Below, piece after piece: positions 45,666-54,569 of a DNA stretch of 64,000 nucleotides. A program made the translations under genes and the position numbers. Every line of letters starts with the position of its first letter. The first letter of the stretch is position 1. Source of the stretch: Saprospiraceae bacterium (lineage in GTDB: Bacteria > Bacteroidota > Bacteroidia > Chitinophagales > Saprospiraceae); NCBI GenBank assembly GCA_028285545.1, contig JANQPA010000024.1:1-64000 (forward strand). Direction: 5' to 3'. The notes beneath the pieces are model-generated. The model saw nothing but the letters and a program-made list of their open reading frames with translations. It ran no database searches and was not told the origin of the DNA.

Positions 45666-46454
45666 TTTTTGATAGGGGATGGTCCTAAGTATATGCTCGG
45701 TTGCAGCTAATCTGGCACTACTCTTTTGGTTGGCATCGATGATTACCCATGGACAAAGAGCAGTATTTGTTTGTTTAAACATTTTCAATTTGTATTTGGT
45801 GTAATCATCCCATAACTCTTGTGCTTTCTCATCTACAGGTGTCATTTTCCATCTTTTTAAAGGACTGCTTTTGATCTCGGAAAAGCGTTGCGCCTGCTCC
45901 TTTTTGGATATGGAAAAATAAAATTTGATTAAATAAGTATTGGATTCTACGATCATACGCTCGAATTCATTGACTTGACCCATAAAAATTTGGTATTCTT
46001 CCTCGGTACAAAAACCGTTGACCGGCTCCACCACCGCTCGATTATACCAGCTGCGATCAAAAAATACTATTTCTCCAGGCTTGGGAAGTCTGTTGACATA
46101 GCGTTGAAAATACCATTGCCCTTCCTCTTCGACCGTCGGTTTGGGTAAGGCAATTATTCGGTAAAAACGAGGATTAATATGGGCTGTAATTCGTCGGATA
46201 GCACCACCTTTTCCGGCAGCATCACGCCCTTCAAATAGAATTACCACTTTTTGATCATTATTGATAACCCAGTGTTGTAATTTAATCAACTCAATTTGTA
46301 ATTCCCTTAATCTAGTCTCAAATCGAGCTTGTCGTAAAGCCTTGGAGTAATCTAATTTTTTATCGGCTATAAGGTTTTTTAATCCAATCTTGGTGTTGAG
46401 AATCTTAATGTCTTCCGGACTGAGATCCAATAAGGTCTTTTTAGTTTTTTTCAT
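45663..46454 (-). CDS. ppk2: Polyphosphate kinase 2, second tandem copy
   Basis: The 263-residue protein is of the PPK2 family, which uses polyphosphate to phosphorylate nucleoside mono- or diphosphates. Walker A is FEGRDAAGKGG (75-84), the lid region has WYFQRYVNRLP, and Walker B is in FFDRSWYNRAVVEP. It is the downstream member of a tandem pair: its ATG overlaps the stop of the upstream paralogue (4 bp). Identity over the central region is clear by eye but the N- and C-termini differ, so this is not a recent duplication. Confidence 0.92.
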   Translation of the reverse strand: MKKTKKTLLDLSPEDIKILNTKIGLKNLIADKKLDYSKALRQARFETRLRELQIELIKLQHWVINNDQKVVILFEGRDAAGKGGAIRRITAHINPRFYRIIALPKPTVEEEGQWYFQRYVNRLPKPGEIVFFDRSWYNRAVVEPVNGFCTEEEYQIFMGQVNEFERMIVESNTYLIKFYFSISKKEQAQRFSEIKSSPLKRWKMTPVDEKAQELWDDYTKYKLKMFKQTNTALCPWVIIDANQKSSARLAATEHILRTIPYQK

Positions 46455-47284
46455 TGCAAATGGCGATAATATTTAGTAATTACATTGGGGTCAGGGAAAA
46501 GAGAAATCTTGGAACCCCCTTTCCCATTATAATCAAATTGGGATAAGAGGTAACGGATACTTTCCAATCTTGCAGTCCTTTTGTCATCCGTATTGACAAT
46601 AACCCAAGGACTAAAGGGAGTGTGAGTTTTAGAAAACATCTCAAGTTTGTAATGGGTATATTCATCCCATAATTCTTGCCCTTTCATATCAACCGGACTA
46701 AACTTCCACCGTTTCAATGGGTTTTTGAGGCGAGAGCTGAAACGTCTTTGTTGTTCTTCTTTAGAAATGGAAAACCAAAATTTGATGATTTTCAGGTCGT
46801 CCTCATACAACATATGCTCAAACTCAGATACTTGAAGCATAAATTGTTGGTACTGTGCCTCTGTACAAAACCCCATAACAGGCTCTACCACTGCTCGATT
46901 ATACCAACTGCGATCAAAAAATACTATTTCCCCAGGATTGGGCAATTCCTTAATGTATCTTCTGAAATACCATTGCCCTTTTTCTACCTCGGTAGGTTTT
47001 GAAAGGGCTACCACCCTCATAGATCGAGGATTTAAATGTTCTGTAAAGCGCTTAATAGATCCCCCTTTCCCCGCGGCGTCCCTTCCTTCAAAAATAACCG
47101 CCACACGAATATTATTGTTGGCGATCCATCTTTGTAAATTGACCAATTCAATTTGCAGTAATTTTAAATCTTCAACATACCGTTGATTACGGAGGGCCGA
47201 ATTAATATTAATTTCTTTTTCCTTAGCTTCTCGGATTAGGTCATCCCTGGTTTTTATTTTATAAAAGTCTTCTGGTTCAAACAT
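46451..47284 (-). CDS. ppk2: Polyphosphate kinase 2, first tandem copy
   Basis: The 277-residue paralogue has the same motifs: FEGRDAAGKGG (66-75), WYFRRYIKELP and FFDRSWYNRAVVEPVMGFC. It has a longer C-terminal tail (PDPNVITKYYRHLQ). A TATATTTG promoter (minus strand) lies about 30 bp before its start. Pairing of two PPK2 proteins could yield AMP and ADP phosphorylation activities or a hetero-oligomer, which is inference. Confidence 0.92.
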   Translation of the reverse strand: MFEPEDFYKIKTRDDLIREAKEKEININSALRNQRYVEDLKLLQIELVNLQRWIANNNIRVAVIFEGRDAAGKGGSIKRFTEHLNPRSMRVVALSKPTEVEKGQWYFRRYIKELPNPGEIVFFDRSWYNRAVVEPVMGFCTEAQYQQFMLQVSEFEHMLYEDDLKIIKFWFSISKEEQQRRFSSRLKNPLKRWKFSPVDMKGQELWDEYTHYKLEMFSKTHTPFSPWVIVNTDDKRTARLESIRYLLSQFDYNGKGGSKISLFPDPNVITKYYRHLQ

Positions 47285-47313
47285 GCTGCTTCGATAAATG
47301 TGTTTTTGAAAAA

Positions 47314-47321
47314 CAAATATA
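47314..47321 (-). promoter_or_regulatory. TATATTTG promoter of the ppk2 pair
   Basis: Matches TAnnTTTG on the minus strand, about 30 bp upstream of the first ppk2 start. It is back-to-back with the divergent promoter at 47406-47413. Confidence 0.5.
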
Positions 47322-47405
47322 GTAAGGATGAATAAGTATTTTCTTTACAGCTCTAAAAAGCTTTCAATTTTATTTCATACTTACAGCTTTTGATAAATTT
47401 GGAAT

Positions 47406-47413
47406 TATATTTG
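47406..47413 (+). promoter_or_regulatory. TATATTTG promoter of the PLP dehydratase gene
   Basis: Matches TAnnTTTG, with a TTTG-like word about 18 bp upstream. It leaves a leader of about 180 bases that is filled with hairpin repeats. Confidence 0.5.
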
Positions 47414-47433
47414 CACGCCTTGATTACTTAACG

Positions 47434-47568
47434 CAAGTTGTATTGCAACTTGTTAGTAGAAAGTAAATGGATTTTTACTCCAATAATAAACAAATTACTT
47501 TTTTTGATTTTTTCCTTCTACTTTCTACTTTCTACTTTTTACCTTATACTCAATTTGCAAGGCAAATT
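47434..47568. repeat. Foldback repeat mosaic in a 313-bp gene-free gap
   Basis: The stretch 47285-47597 holds no gene. It contains CAAGTTG-TATTG-CAACTTG (47434-47452), an AGTAGAAAGTAAA arm with a facing CTTCTACTTTCTACTTTCTAC tract (47454-47552) like that at 24133-24216, and AATTTGC-AAG-GCAAATT (47552-47568). It lies in the leader of the dehydratase transcript and could attenuate it. Confidence 0.5.
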
Positions 47569-47597
47569 CAGTTAATTACCTCAAAACACTTTGCTAG

Positions 47598-48551
47598 ATG
47601 GACATTTTATCGGAAATCCTTGCTGCTGAACAGCGAATCAGGCCTAATATCTTAAAAACACCAGTCATTGAATCCCGCGAACTAAGTAATCTTATCAATG
47701 GAAAAGTATGGCTAAAGTTAGAAAATGAACAGTATACAGGTTCTTTTAAGGCCAGGGGAAGCTTAAATAAAATCTTGTCTCTATCTGAAGAAGAAAAAAG
47801 TAGTGGAGTTGTTACTGCATCTACTGGTAATCATGCTCTGGGGTGCGCCAGAGCTTTGGAAATTGCCGAAGTAAAAGGAACTATCTTTCTGCCTCATAAT
47901 GCCTCCAAAGCTAAAATAAAAGCTCTTTCAAATTATACCGCTGAGTTGCAATTTTATGGTGAAGATTCGTTAAGTACGGAATTGTATGCTAAAGAATTCG
48001 CTCGCCAGGAAAATCGAACCTGGGTTTCTCCTTATAATGATCCACAAATTATAGGTGGTCAGGGGACGATTGGCTTGGAATTAGCCGAACAACTTCCTGA
48101 ATTTGATTATGCCTTAATTACAGTAGGAGGGGGTGGACTTATTTCCGGAATTGCTACCTACCTGAAAGCCAAACGCCCTAATACGAAAATTATATCCTGC
48201 CAGCCCGAAAATTCTCCTGAAATGGCGCTTAGTGTAAAAGCAGGTAAGATTGTAGGTTTGGACCAATACATCGAAACCCTCTCAGATGGTTCTGCAGGGG
48301 GTATTGAAGAAGGTTCCATTACATTTCCCATCTGCCAAAAGATAGTGGATGATTATCTTTTAGTTTCGGAAGAGGAGATTGCAGAAGGCCTCAAATTTGC
48401 TGCTCATCAACACCATAAAATTATTGAAGGAGCTGCAGCCGTTACCATCGCCGCTCTGAAAAAAAATAAAGAGCGATTTGAAGGAGCCAAAGTTGTTTTA
48501 CTATTATGTGGAGCAAATATTGACATTGAGAAGTTGAAAAAGATAATTTGA
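47598..48551 (+). CDS. Threonine/serine dehydratase-type PLP enzyme
   Basis: The 317-residue fold-type II PLP enzyme has Lys51 in YTGSFKARGS as the Schiff-base residue, the phosphate-binding loop TASTGNHALG and the glycine-rich VGGGGLISGIATYLK, all characteristic of threonine/serine dehydratases. The absence of a C-terminal ACT-like domain separates it from allosteric IlvA, so catabolic deamination or a hydroxyaspartate/serine racemase-like role is possible. It is a single-gene unit on the plus strand; a sorting-domain gene converges 10 bp after its stop. Confidence 0.9.
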   Translation: MDILSEILAAEQRIRPNILKTPVIESRELSNLINGKVWLKLENEQYTGSFKARGSLNKILSLSEEEKSSGVVTASTGNHALGCARALEIAEVKGTIFLPHNASKAKIKALSNYTAELQFYGEDSLSTELYAKEFARQENRTWVSPYNDPQIIGGQGTIGLELAEQLPEFDYALITVGGGGLISGIATYLKAKRPNTKIISCQPENSPEMALSVKAGKIVGLDQYIETLSDGSAGGIEEGSITFPICQKIVDDYLLVSEEEIAEGLKFAAHQHHKIIEGAAAVTIAALKKNKERFEGAKVVLLLCGANIDIEKLKKII

Positions 48552-48561
48552 TTAAATTCCA

Positions 48562-49395
48562 TTATTGTTTAATAATCCTTTTGCTTGTAAAACCACCATT
48601 TTTTCCTTCTAATCGAACATAATAAACTCCCTTTGGAAGGTTACCAATAAAGATTTGCCTTGCTGTAGGCAAGCGCCTTAATAGCCGCCCCTGCTGACTC
48701 CTAATTTCAATTGCAGAAATTTCATTTATATCTGACAATTGAATCCTTTCACTTGCTGGATTGGGAAATATTCGAATTTGAGATAAAATGGGATCTGAAT
48801 TTATAGAAGTAGGCCGAATAAAAACCTCAAAAGGATCGTCCATGACACTACAGCCAATGGAATCCATAAGCAACAAATTATAAGTGGTAGTAGTATCGTT
48901 CCAAACCTTTGGGTTTTCCACACCCGTATCAGAAATGTTATAATCAGGAGACCATTGATAAGAAACTATTGGGAAATTACTAAAAGCGGCCACCCATAAT
49001 TCCAGGGTATCATTAGGAAATTTTGCGGCTGCCTTGTCAACGGTTAAAAAAATCCAATCACTAAAATTAAAAATTACAGAATCCATGCAAGTATTGCCAT
49101 CCGTTTCTGTTAATGTCAAATAAAAGGTAACACTTTTTTCATAGTGACTTTGAATCAGTGGATCTAATATGCTGGTATCCGAAAGCATACTGGAAGCCCA
49201 AAAGTTTGTTTTGCCATCCATTGTTAATGCTTCCCACTTAATGGAAGCTACACTATTGGCTTGAATAATTCGACCATTTAAACTAGGCACGGTATCCATT
49301 TCACAAATATTCTGATTTTCTCCGGCTTCTATCTGACATTGACTTTTAACAAGAAAAGGACTACAAAGGAATAGGATGATTAGCAAAGTTCTCAT
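48562..49395 (-). CDS. Secreted T9SS sorting-domain protein
   Basis: The 277-residue protein has a signal peptide ending near LVKSQCQ, two PKD/Ig-like stretches (for example CDMDTVPSLNGRI-type and YQWSPDYNISDTG, 20-190) and a C-terminal type IX sorting domain (IRIFPNPASERIQLSDIN, then IRSQQGRLLRRLP and LPKGVYYVRLEG). It is likely an extracellular adhesin-like or structural protein. No enzymatic domain is visible. Confidence 0.82.
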   Translation of the reverse strand: MRTLLIILFLCSPFLVKSQCQIEAGENQNICEMDTVPSLNGRIIQANSVASIKWEALTMDGKTNFWASSMLSDTSILDPLIQSHYEKSVTFYLTLTETDGNTCMDSVIFNFSDWIFLTVDKAAAKFPNDTLELWVAAFSNFPIVSYQWSPDYNISDTGVENPKVWNDTTTTYNLLLMDSIGCSVMDDPFEVFIRPTSINSDPILSQIRIFPNPASERIQLSDINEISAIEIRSQQGRLLRRLPTARQIFIGNLPKGVYYVRLEGKNGGFTSKRIIKQ

Positions 49396-49575
49396 CTTAA
49401 TGGTTTTTGGATGATAAAAATGAAGGGCAGTGCGGTAGAGTTGATTGGGGGAGGATCAACTCTGATGTGTTATGAAAAAAAGCGAAACTTTTACCAAATT
49501 TCGCTTTAAACCGGAAATCATTCCAGCTTTAAATTATAATTTTTTGTCTGTGTTATGTCAAACTCCTTTATGATT

Positions 49576-49896
49576 CTAATCATAGACCAATTCATTTATG
49601 ATTTCATAATGTTGAGATCGATCATCAAACCTTTTAAGGATAGCCCGGGCTTTTTCAGGCACATAAACAGTTTCGTAATCTTCACCAACAAAATCTTTAA
49701 CCGATTGCAAGCTATCAAAAAGCATAATGGTTATGAACTCAACTTCCAGCTCATGTAATCGTTTTAGAAGACTAATTTTTCGATAACCTTTTATCTGTTT
49801 TTGCTCTATTGAAGGAAAGACTTCGGTTCGGAGTAAATTTTCATAAACAGGGGCATTTTCATGAGTGGTCCAACCATGCCATATTCTAGCAACCAT
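49576..49896 (-). CDS. Antibiotic biosynthesis monooxygenase-fold protein
   Basis: The 106-residue protein matches the ABM dimeric alpha-beta barrel: MVARIWHGWTTHENAPVYENLL opening, then GYRKISLLKRL and a C-terminal HYEIINELV strand. Members include haem-degrading IsdG and quinol monooxygenases, but most are uncharacterised. It starts 83 bp from the divergent 2H phosphodiesterase gene. Confidence 0.85.
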   Translation of the reverse strand: MVARIWHGWTTHENAPVYENLLRTEVFPSIEQKQIKGYRKISLLKRLHELEVEFITIMLFDSLQSVKDFVGEDYETVYVPEKARAILKRFDDRSQHYEIINELVYD

Positions 49897-49979
49897 ATAA
49901 TTTTTTTTAAACAGCTTCTAAGATTATTCAAAAATAAGAATACCTCCAAATCCGTGCTTATTTTTAAATAAAAAATAAT

Positions 49980-50513
49980 ATGACCATCGGCTTTGCGCTC
50001 ATGCTTGATCCAAGGACTCATAATTACATTCGACAAGCACAAATAGATTTAAATAAGAAATTTGATTTTCGAATTTCCCGGCAGTATCCTCATATCACCA
50101 TCAAATCTCCCTTTGAAACAGAGGAATTAGAACCCTTTGTCAATTATCTGGAACAATTAGCGGTTAGTATAAAGCCTTTCCCTGTCCGCTTAAAGGGTTT
50201 CGGGCATTTTGGGGAAAGGGTTTTATTTTTGGAAGTCGTCGAAAACTCAATATTATCTAAGCTTCATTTCAGAATTCTTGAAGAATTAGGCAAAAAATTT
50301 GGATTGGAACCTCACCAGTTTGAAGGAGAAAACATCAAATTTCATGCTAGCCTGGCAGGATACAGCAGTCAGGAAGATTTTAAAATTGCTTCGGCCTTTT
50401 TACAAAATAGAGAATTAGATCATACCTTTATTGCCAGGGAATTGGGGCTGTTTTATCATCTGGGTGAGGGTGGCTGGATGGTAATGCGAAGAATCGAATT
50501 AATGGGAGGATAA
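49980..50513 (+). CDS. 2H phosphodiesterase (2'-5' RNA ligase-like)
   Basis: The 177-residue protein has the two HxT/S motifs of the 2H superfamily: His38-Ile-Thr40 in QYPHITIKSP and His122-Ala-Ser124 in IKFHASLAGY, with the expected spacing. Relatives open cyclic 2',3'-phosphates or join 2'-5' RNA ends (ThpR/LigT-like). Its stop is 17 bp from the convergent response regulator gene. Confidence 0.88.
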   Translation: MTIGFALMLDPRTHNYIRQAQIDLNKKFDFRISRQYPHITIKSPFETEELEPFVNYLEQLAVSIKPFPVRLKGFGHFGERVLFLEVVENSILSKLHFRILEELGKKFGLEPHQFEGENIKFHASLAGYSSQEDFKIASAFLQNRELDHTFIARELGLFYHLGEGGWMVMRRIELMGG

Positions 50514-50530
50514 AATCCAGGACCAGTCAT

Positions 50531-51295
50531 TTAAATTTCAAGGCGCTTACTAAACCTGGTCTTATAGGTTCGACTTACTCTAAAGGTTTCACCACTCTGC
50601 ATTTTAACCTCTAATTCACTATATGGAGTACGTCTAACCTCCCGCAAAAATTCAAGATTAATGATGGTTGATCGATGAATTCGAATGAATTGTGGGGCAT
50701 GGACTTTTTGGCTGATATTGTTGAGTGTTTGTCGGATCACATGTTTCTTTTGTCCAGCCCACAGAATTAAATAATTGCCCTCTGCCCTGATATATTCGAT
50801 AGAACTTACTTCGATAAAATATATTTTTCCTGCCAATTCAATCTTAAATTTGTCCTCGAAAACATCCTGAGTATTTTGCTTAAAATAATCAATAAGCTGG
50901 CTCAATAAACTGTTTTTAGACGTATTTTGATACATGAACCTCTGCAAAACTCGTTGTACAGTCTGTCTAAAGCGTTCATTACTAAAAGGTTTGAGAAGGT
51001 AATCTACTGCAAAATGATTAAAGGCCTCAACGGCATATTTATCATAGGCTGTTACGAATACAATCAAAGGACTTTTTTCTAGAGGAAGAAGTTTCAAAAA
51101 CTCAATACCATTCATTTCAGGCATTTGTATGTCCAGAAATACAAGATCAACAGAATGATGGTGAATAAAATCCAAGGCTTCCTTTCCTGTAGAAAATTTA
51201 TTATTTACCTGTACAAAAGGAAAACCCAGTAACAACTTCTCGATTCTGTCTCTTGCCAATGGTTCATCGTCGACAATAATTGTTTTGATTTCCAT
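50531..51295 (-). CDS. LytTR-family response regulator
   Basis: The protein has a receiver domain (IKTIIVDDEPLARDRIEKL, with acceptor Asp in LVFLDIQMPEMNG) and a C-terminal LytTR DNA-binding domain (YIRAEGNYLILW, then QFIRIHRSTIINLEFLREV). The frame opens at 51340, but I start at 51295 (MEIKTII), since the receiver begins there and the upstream residues would overlap the kinase gene. It is 4 bp after the sensor kinase, a typical pair. Confidence 0.9.
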   Translation of the reverse strand: MEIKTIIVDDEPLARDRIEKLLLGFPFVQVNNKFSTGKEALDFIHHHSVDLVFLDIQMPEMNGIEFLKLLPLEKSPLIVFVTAYDKYAVEAFNHFAVDYLLKPFSNERFRQTVQRVLQRFMYQNTSKNSLLSQLIDYFKQNTQDVFEDKFKIELAGKIYFIEVSSIEYIRAEGNYLILWAGQKKHVIRQTLNNISQKVHAPQFIRIHRSTIINLEFLREVRRTPYSELEVKMQSGETFRVSRTYKTRFSKRLEI

Positions 51296-51299
51296 ATGC

Positions 51300-52424
51300 T
51301 TAGGTTTGAAATTCAGTACTTTGAATGGATAATAATTCAAAAGGTAATCTTATTTGGATATGAACCTGTCCATTTACCAAAGCCTTCATATTGAACTGAT
51401 AATCCTGGGCGTATAATGTTTCTAACCGCTCTAATGTATTACTTAGTCCGAGTCCTTTCCGTTTATTTGCCAATCCCAATCCATCATTTTTCAAATCTAA
51501 AAAAAGCAAATTACCTTGCCTGCTAGCCTTTATTTCCAAAATGCCACCGTTTTTTTTCTGACTAATTCCATGGCGGATGGCATTTTCTACAAGAGGCTGT
51601 AAAAGAAAATTTGGAACTTGGGCCACTTCGGCTTCAGGAGTAACTTTGATGATTACTTGTAATCGTTCCTGCAAGCGTGATTTTTCAATGGCTAAATATT
51701 TTTTTATAAAATCGATTTCTGTTTGAAGAGAGATAAAGGTTCGCTGATCTTGTTCCAATTTTGTTCTTAATAAGTGCCCTAAATCTTCCAGGGTCGATTG
51801 GGCCTTTTCGGAATCTATATCAATTAATGCTGAAATGGTATTGAAAGTGTTGAATAAAAAATGGGGCTCTATTTGATTGCTCAACAAGGAAAGTTTAGTG
51901 GTGAGCAATTGCTTTTCTAATTGAGCTTGTTTTATGGTTTGTTTTTGAGTAATCATGAAATAGTGAATCGCATATATCAAACCCGCCAACATCAATTGAA
52001 TCATCAAAGTATGGTATACATTGTCTATGAAAAAACCACTTGAAAATAGAGGCTCGGAAGTATAAAATATTCCAGGAGCTTCCATTCCTTCCACATTGAC
52101 ACTTATTTCCTGCTTTTTTATAGGGTTGAGAAGATGATAAACCCACCATATCAATACGGCTAAACCAAGATTCAATAGGATAAAAGCTCTGCCATACCAT
52201 CTGAACAAATGCATGCCCAACAATAGAATTGCTAATAGTACCAATCCTACCAGCCAGGGCCTAATAAGACCAGATAGAAAATTCTTTTCGAACAAGGGAA
52301 ATGCTTGTCCAATACTCTGGAATAAAGGAAGAAAGGCCAAAATCGTCCATATCATTCCCACAAAACAGGCTTGCTGCAATATGATTAGCCTTTTATCCGA
52401 AGTGGAAAGAGAAAAAAATTTCAT
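51300..52424 (-). CDS. LytS-type sensor histidine kinase
   Basis: The 374-residue protein has about four to five membrane segments (10-160), a short coiled linker, and a His_kinase domain (PF06580 type) with the phosphorylated His in QIEPHFLFNTFNTISALID, then an HATPase with VENAIRHGIS and LGLSNTLERLE. It pairs with the LytTR regulator downstream. In this phylum such pairs often control surface or peptidoglycan-related genes; the stimulus is unknown. No target is obvious nearby. Confidence 0.92.
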   Translation of the reverse strand: MKFFSLSTSDKRLIILQQACFVGMIWTILAFLPLFQSIGQAFPLFEKNFLSGLIRPWLVGLVLLAILLLGMHLFRWYGRAFILLNLGLAVLIWWVYHLLNPIKKQEISVNVEGMEAPGIFYTSEPLFSSGFFIDNVYHTLMIQLMLAGLIYAIHYFMITQKQTIKQAQLEKQLLTTKLSLLSNQIEPHFLFNTFNTISALIDIDSEKAQSTLEDLGHLLRTKLEQDQRTFISLQTEIDFIKKYLAIEKSRLQERLQVIIKVTPEAEVAQVPNFLLQPLVENAIRHGISQKKNGGILEIKASRQGNLLFLDLKNDGLGLANKRKGLGLSNTLERLETLYAQDYQFNMKALVNGQVHIQIRLPFELLSIQSTEFQT

Positions 52425-52442
52425 AAACCTATTTGTACAGTA

Positions 52443-52506
52443 ATGAGTAGTGAGTATTGGGTATTGAGTAGGGAGTATATTTTTCTTTACCTAATACCCT
52501 AATACC
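52443..52506. repeat. Solitary GGTATTGGG-type array
   Basis: Units GAGTATTGGGTATTGAGTAG are followed by the facing units ACCTAATACCCTAATACC, so the array folds back on itself. It is interrupted on its right by the MITE-like element, and CCCTAATACCCCAATACCC continues at 52869-52889. The units match those that bracket the four-helix-bundle gene at 33.9-34.5 kb. Confidence 0.65.
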
Positions 52507-52866
52507 TGTCGGATGACCTAGAGTATTAAACACAAGAATGACATAAAGTTATGCACACTTTTCAAATTTAGCTAATGGCTTATTGGCATTAAAATCATGT
52601 CTTTGTGTCGCAGCTACGCAGCTTTGGCTTTCTTATTTTCCAGCCTTGGGTTAGCACCCAAGGCTTATGCTTGGCACCGCTACGCGGTTTTATTTTGCAG
52701 ATATTAAGCCGCATAGCGGCGATAACAATCAACCTTGGGTGACAAACCCAAGGTTTTTAGTCATAACTAATCCAGCTGCGTAGCTGCGACACCCACGGAA
52801 CTTTATAAATACGGAGTGTTCATAACTTAATGTCACTTTTTGTCTATAACTCTATGTCATCCGACA
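52507..52866. mobile_element. MITE-like element, 360 bp with ~54-bp terminal inverted repeats
   Basis: The ends start TGTCGGATGAC and finish GTCATCCGACA. The inverted match continues imperfectly for about 54 bp, including TGACAT-AAGTTATG-ACAC words on the left and their complement on the right. Inside are a perfect 19-bp inverted pair (GTGTCGCAGCTACGCAGCT at 52605-52623 and its complement at 52774-52792), a CCTTGGG-TTAGCA-CCCAAGG hairpin and a second CCTTGGG...CCCAAGG hairpin. No reading frame is present. CCCTAATACC flanks both sides (with two extra bases on the right), a possible target duplication, although the array is itself repetitive. Confidence 0.6.
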
Positions 52867-53039
52867 TGCCCTAATACCCCAATACCCTTAAAGATATACT
52901 TTTCCCAACTGGGAATTTTGTCATTTATCCCAGCAGCTTGTTGATTGGCCCCAAATTACCAACCAATTGAATAGTCACTATTGTTCCAAGCTGCCAACAC
53001 CACTACTTTTAATTTAAATTTTATCAAAATCCTCAATTT

Positions 53040-54410
53040 ATGAAATGGAATTTACTGTTTATACTGTTGATCTTCGCTTATTCAAGTTATGCTCAGCAAA
53101 AAATGATTATCCAGCAAGCAAAAACACCTGCAATTTCTGAAGAATCTAAAGCAGAGATGGTTTCTAATATTGGAGAATTGTTCGAATCTAATTATGTGTT
53201 TCCTGAAAAAGGGAAAGTGGTAAACAACAAATTGAAGGAGTATTTAGGTAATGGAAGATATAAAGATGAAAAAGACCTGAATTTATTCCTTGAATTAATT
53301 AAAAAAGATATTCAATCTATAATTCAGGATGCACACTTTAATTTAATTCACTTCCCAGTAGATAGAATGATGAATTGGGTAAATGAAGATGATAGTGAAG
53401 AGACAAAAGAGGAAGCTCAAAATATGGTCAATCAGGAAGCACAAATAAGGAATTTCGGGATTGCTGAAGTGAAAATATTGGAGGGTAACATCGGGTATTT
53501 AAATATCAACAGTTTTAACGCTCCTGTTGAAGGAGCAAAACCTCAGCTGGCAGCGGCATTCAATCTTTTGCAATTCACCGATGCCCTTATTATCGATATG
53601 CGTCAAAATGGTGGTGGATTACCAGAATACGTATCTCTTGTCGAAAGCTATTTTTTTAAAAAACCAACCTTATTAAGCAAAATTTATAACCGGACTTCGA
53701 ATACAACTACTGAATATGTTACAGAAGAAAATCCAGGAGGTCAAAAATACCTGGACAAAAAATTGTACATCCTAACCGGCCCGGCTACCGGTTCGGGAGG
53801 TGAAGCTTTGCCTTATAATTTACAGGCTTTCCAAAAAGCCACAGTGGTTGGGGAAGGAACTATTGGAGGGGCTAATGGATTTACGCCCATTATGCTGGAT
53901 TTTCAGGACTTGGGCCGTTTGGCTGTTCTCATGCCCGATATGCGAGTGGAAAATGTGCGAACTAAATCTAATTGGGAAAATATAGGTGTAAAGCCAGATA
54001 TTGAAGTACCTGCGAAGCAGGCCCTAGATATGGCTCATACAACAGCTTTAAAAGAATTGATGAATGCTTCTGATTCTGATTCAAAGAAGGAAGAATATGC
54101 CGCATCCATTTCAAAAATAGAATATCAAATAAAGAAAGCCAATTCCCAAAGTTCGTCTACTAATTTAGAAGAATATACTGGGCAATTTGGTATTCGTAAA
54201 ATAACCCTCGATGGTGATCGATTACTATTTAGCCGAGAGAATGGCCCTCAAATTCCTTTGATAGAGACAGGTGAAGGGAAATATGAACTGGACATTCCAC
54301 TAAGTCCAAAACCCTATATCCGATTTGAAAGAGGCGAAAATGGACAGATAACTGGTTTTTATTTAATTCAAGGTGGTGGAGAAGGTATTTTTAATAAAAA
54401 AGACAATTAG
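53040..54410 (+). CDS. Secreted S41 peptidase (IRBP/CtpA-like)
   Basis: The 456-residue protein has a signal peptide ending at SSYAQQ, an IRBP-like N-terminal helical domain (35-110) and an S41 catalytic domain (about 135-320): ALIIDMRQNGGGLPEY, then TGPATGSGGEAL with Ser252 as the nucleophile candidate, and GEGTIGGANGF. About 100 C-terminal residues form a beta-rich tail. It acts outside the cytoplasm. No PDZ domain is evident. A GGTATTGGG-type repeat follows it. Confidence 0.88.
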   Translation: MKWNLLFILLIFAYSSYAQQKMIIQQAKTPAISEESKAEMVSNIGELFESNYVFPEKGKVVNNKLKEYLGNGRYKDEKDLNLFLELIKKDIQSIIQDAHFNLIHFPVDRMMNWVNEDDSEETKEEAQNMVNQEAQIRNFGIAEVKILEGNIGYLNINSFNAPVEGAKPQLAAAFNLLQFTDALIIDMRQNGGGLPEYVSLVESYFFKKPTLLSKIYNRTSNTTTEYVTEENPGGQKYLDKKLYILTGPATGSGGEALPYNLQAFQKATVVGEGTIGGANGFTPIMLDFQDLGRLAVLMPDMRVENVRTKSNWENIGVKPDIEVPAKQALDMAHTTALKELMNASDSDSKKEEYAASISKIEYQIKKANSQSSSTNLEEYTGQFGIRKITLDGDRLLFSRENGPQIPLIETGEGKYELDIPLSPKPYIRFERGENGQITGFYLIQGGGEGIFNKKDN

Positions 54411-54428
54411 TGTGACTGAATTCTTGGT

Positions 54429-54459
54429 ACTGAGTACTGGGTATTGGGTACTGAGTATT
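54429..54459. repeat. Solitary GGTATTGGG-type array
   Basis: Units ACTGAGTACTGGGTATTGGG then TACTGAGTATT lie just after the S41 peptidase gene. The unit is the same kind as at 33965-33993 and 52443-52506. Confidence 0.6.
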
Positions 54460-54512
54460 AAGCCCTGGTACAACTTGGAGGAAGGTTTTGTCTGAATTTT
54501 TTCATTATTAAG

Positions 54513-54546
54513 CGATAATTATTTATCGTTTTACGATAATTATTTT
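54513..54546 (+). promoter_or_regulatory. Candidate operator: two CGATAATTATTT repeats 21 bp apart
   Basis: CGATAATTATTT occurs at 54513 and 54534, a spacing of two helical turns. The first copy continues into CGATAA-TTAT-TTATCG, an inverted repeat (54513-54528). The stretch ends about 24 bp before the first gene of an operon encoding an XRE regulator, so it is a likely site for autoregulation. Confidence 0.5.
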
Positions 54547-54569
54547 ACTTTTAAGGTAAATTAATTGTC

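Noticed and set aside
52605-52792. The inner inverted repeats as a small RNA gene
   Set aside because: They lie symmetrically inside the element with long inverted ends, with no promoter or terminator of their own.
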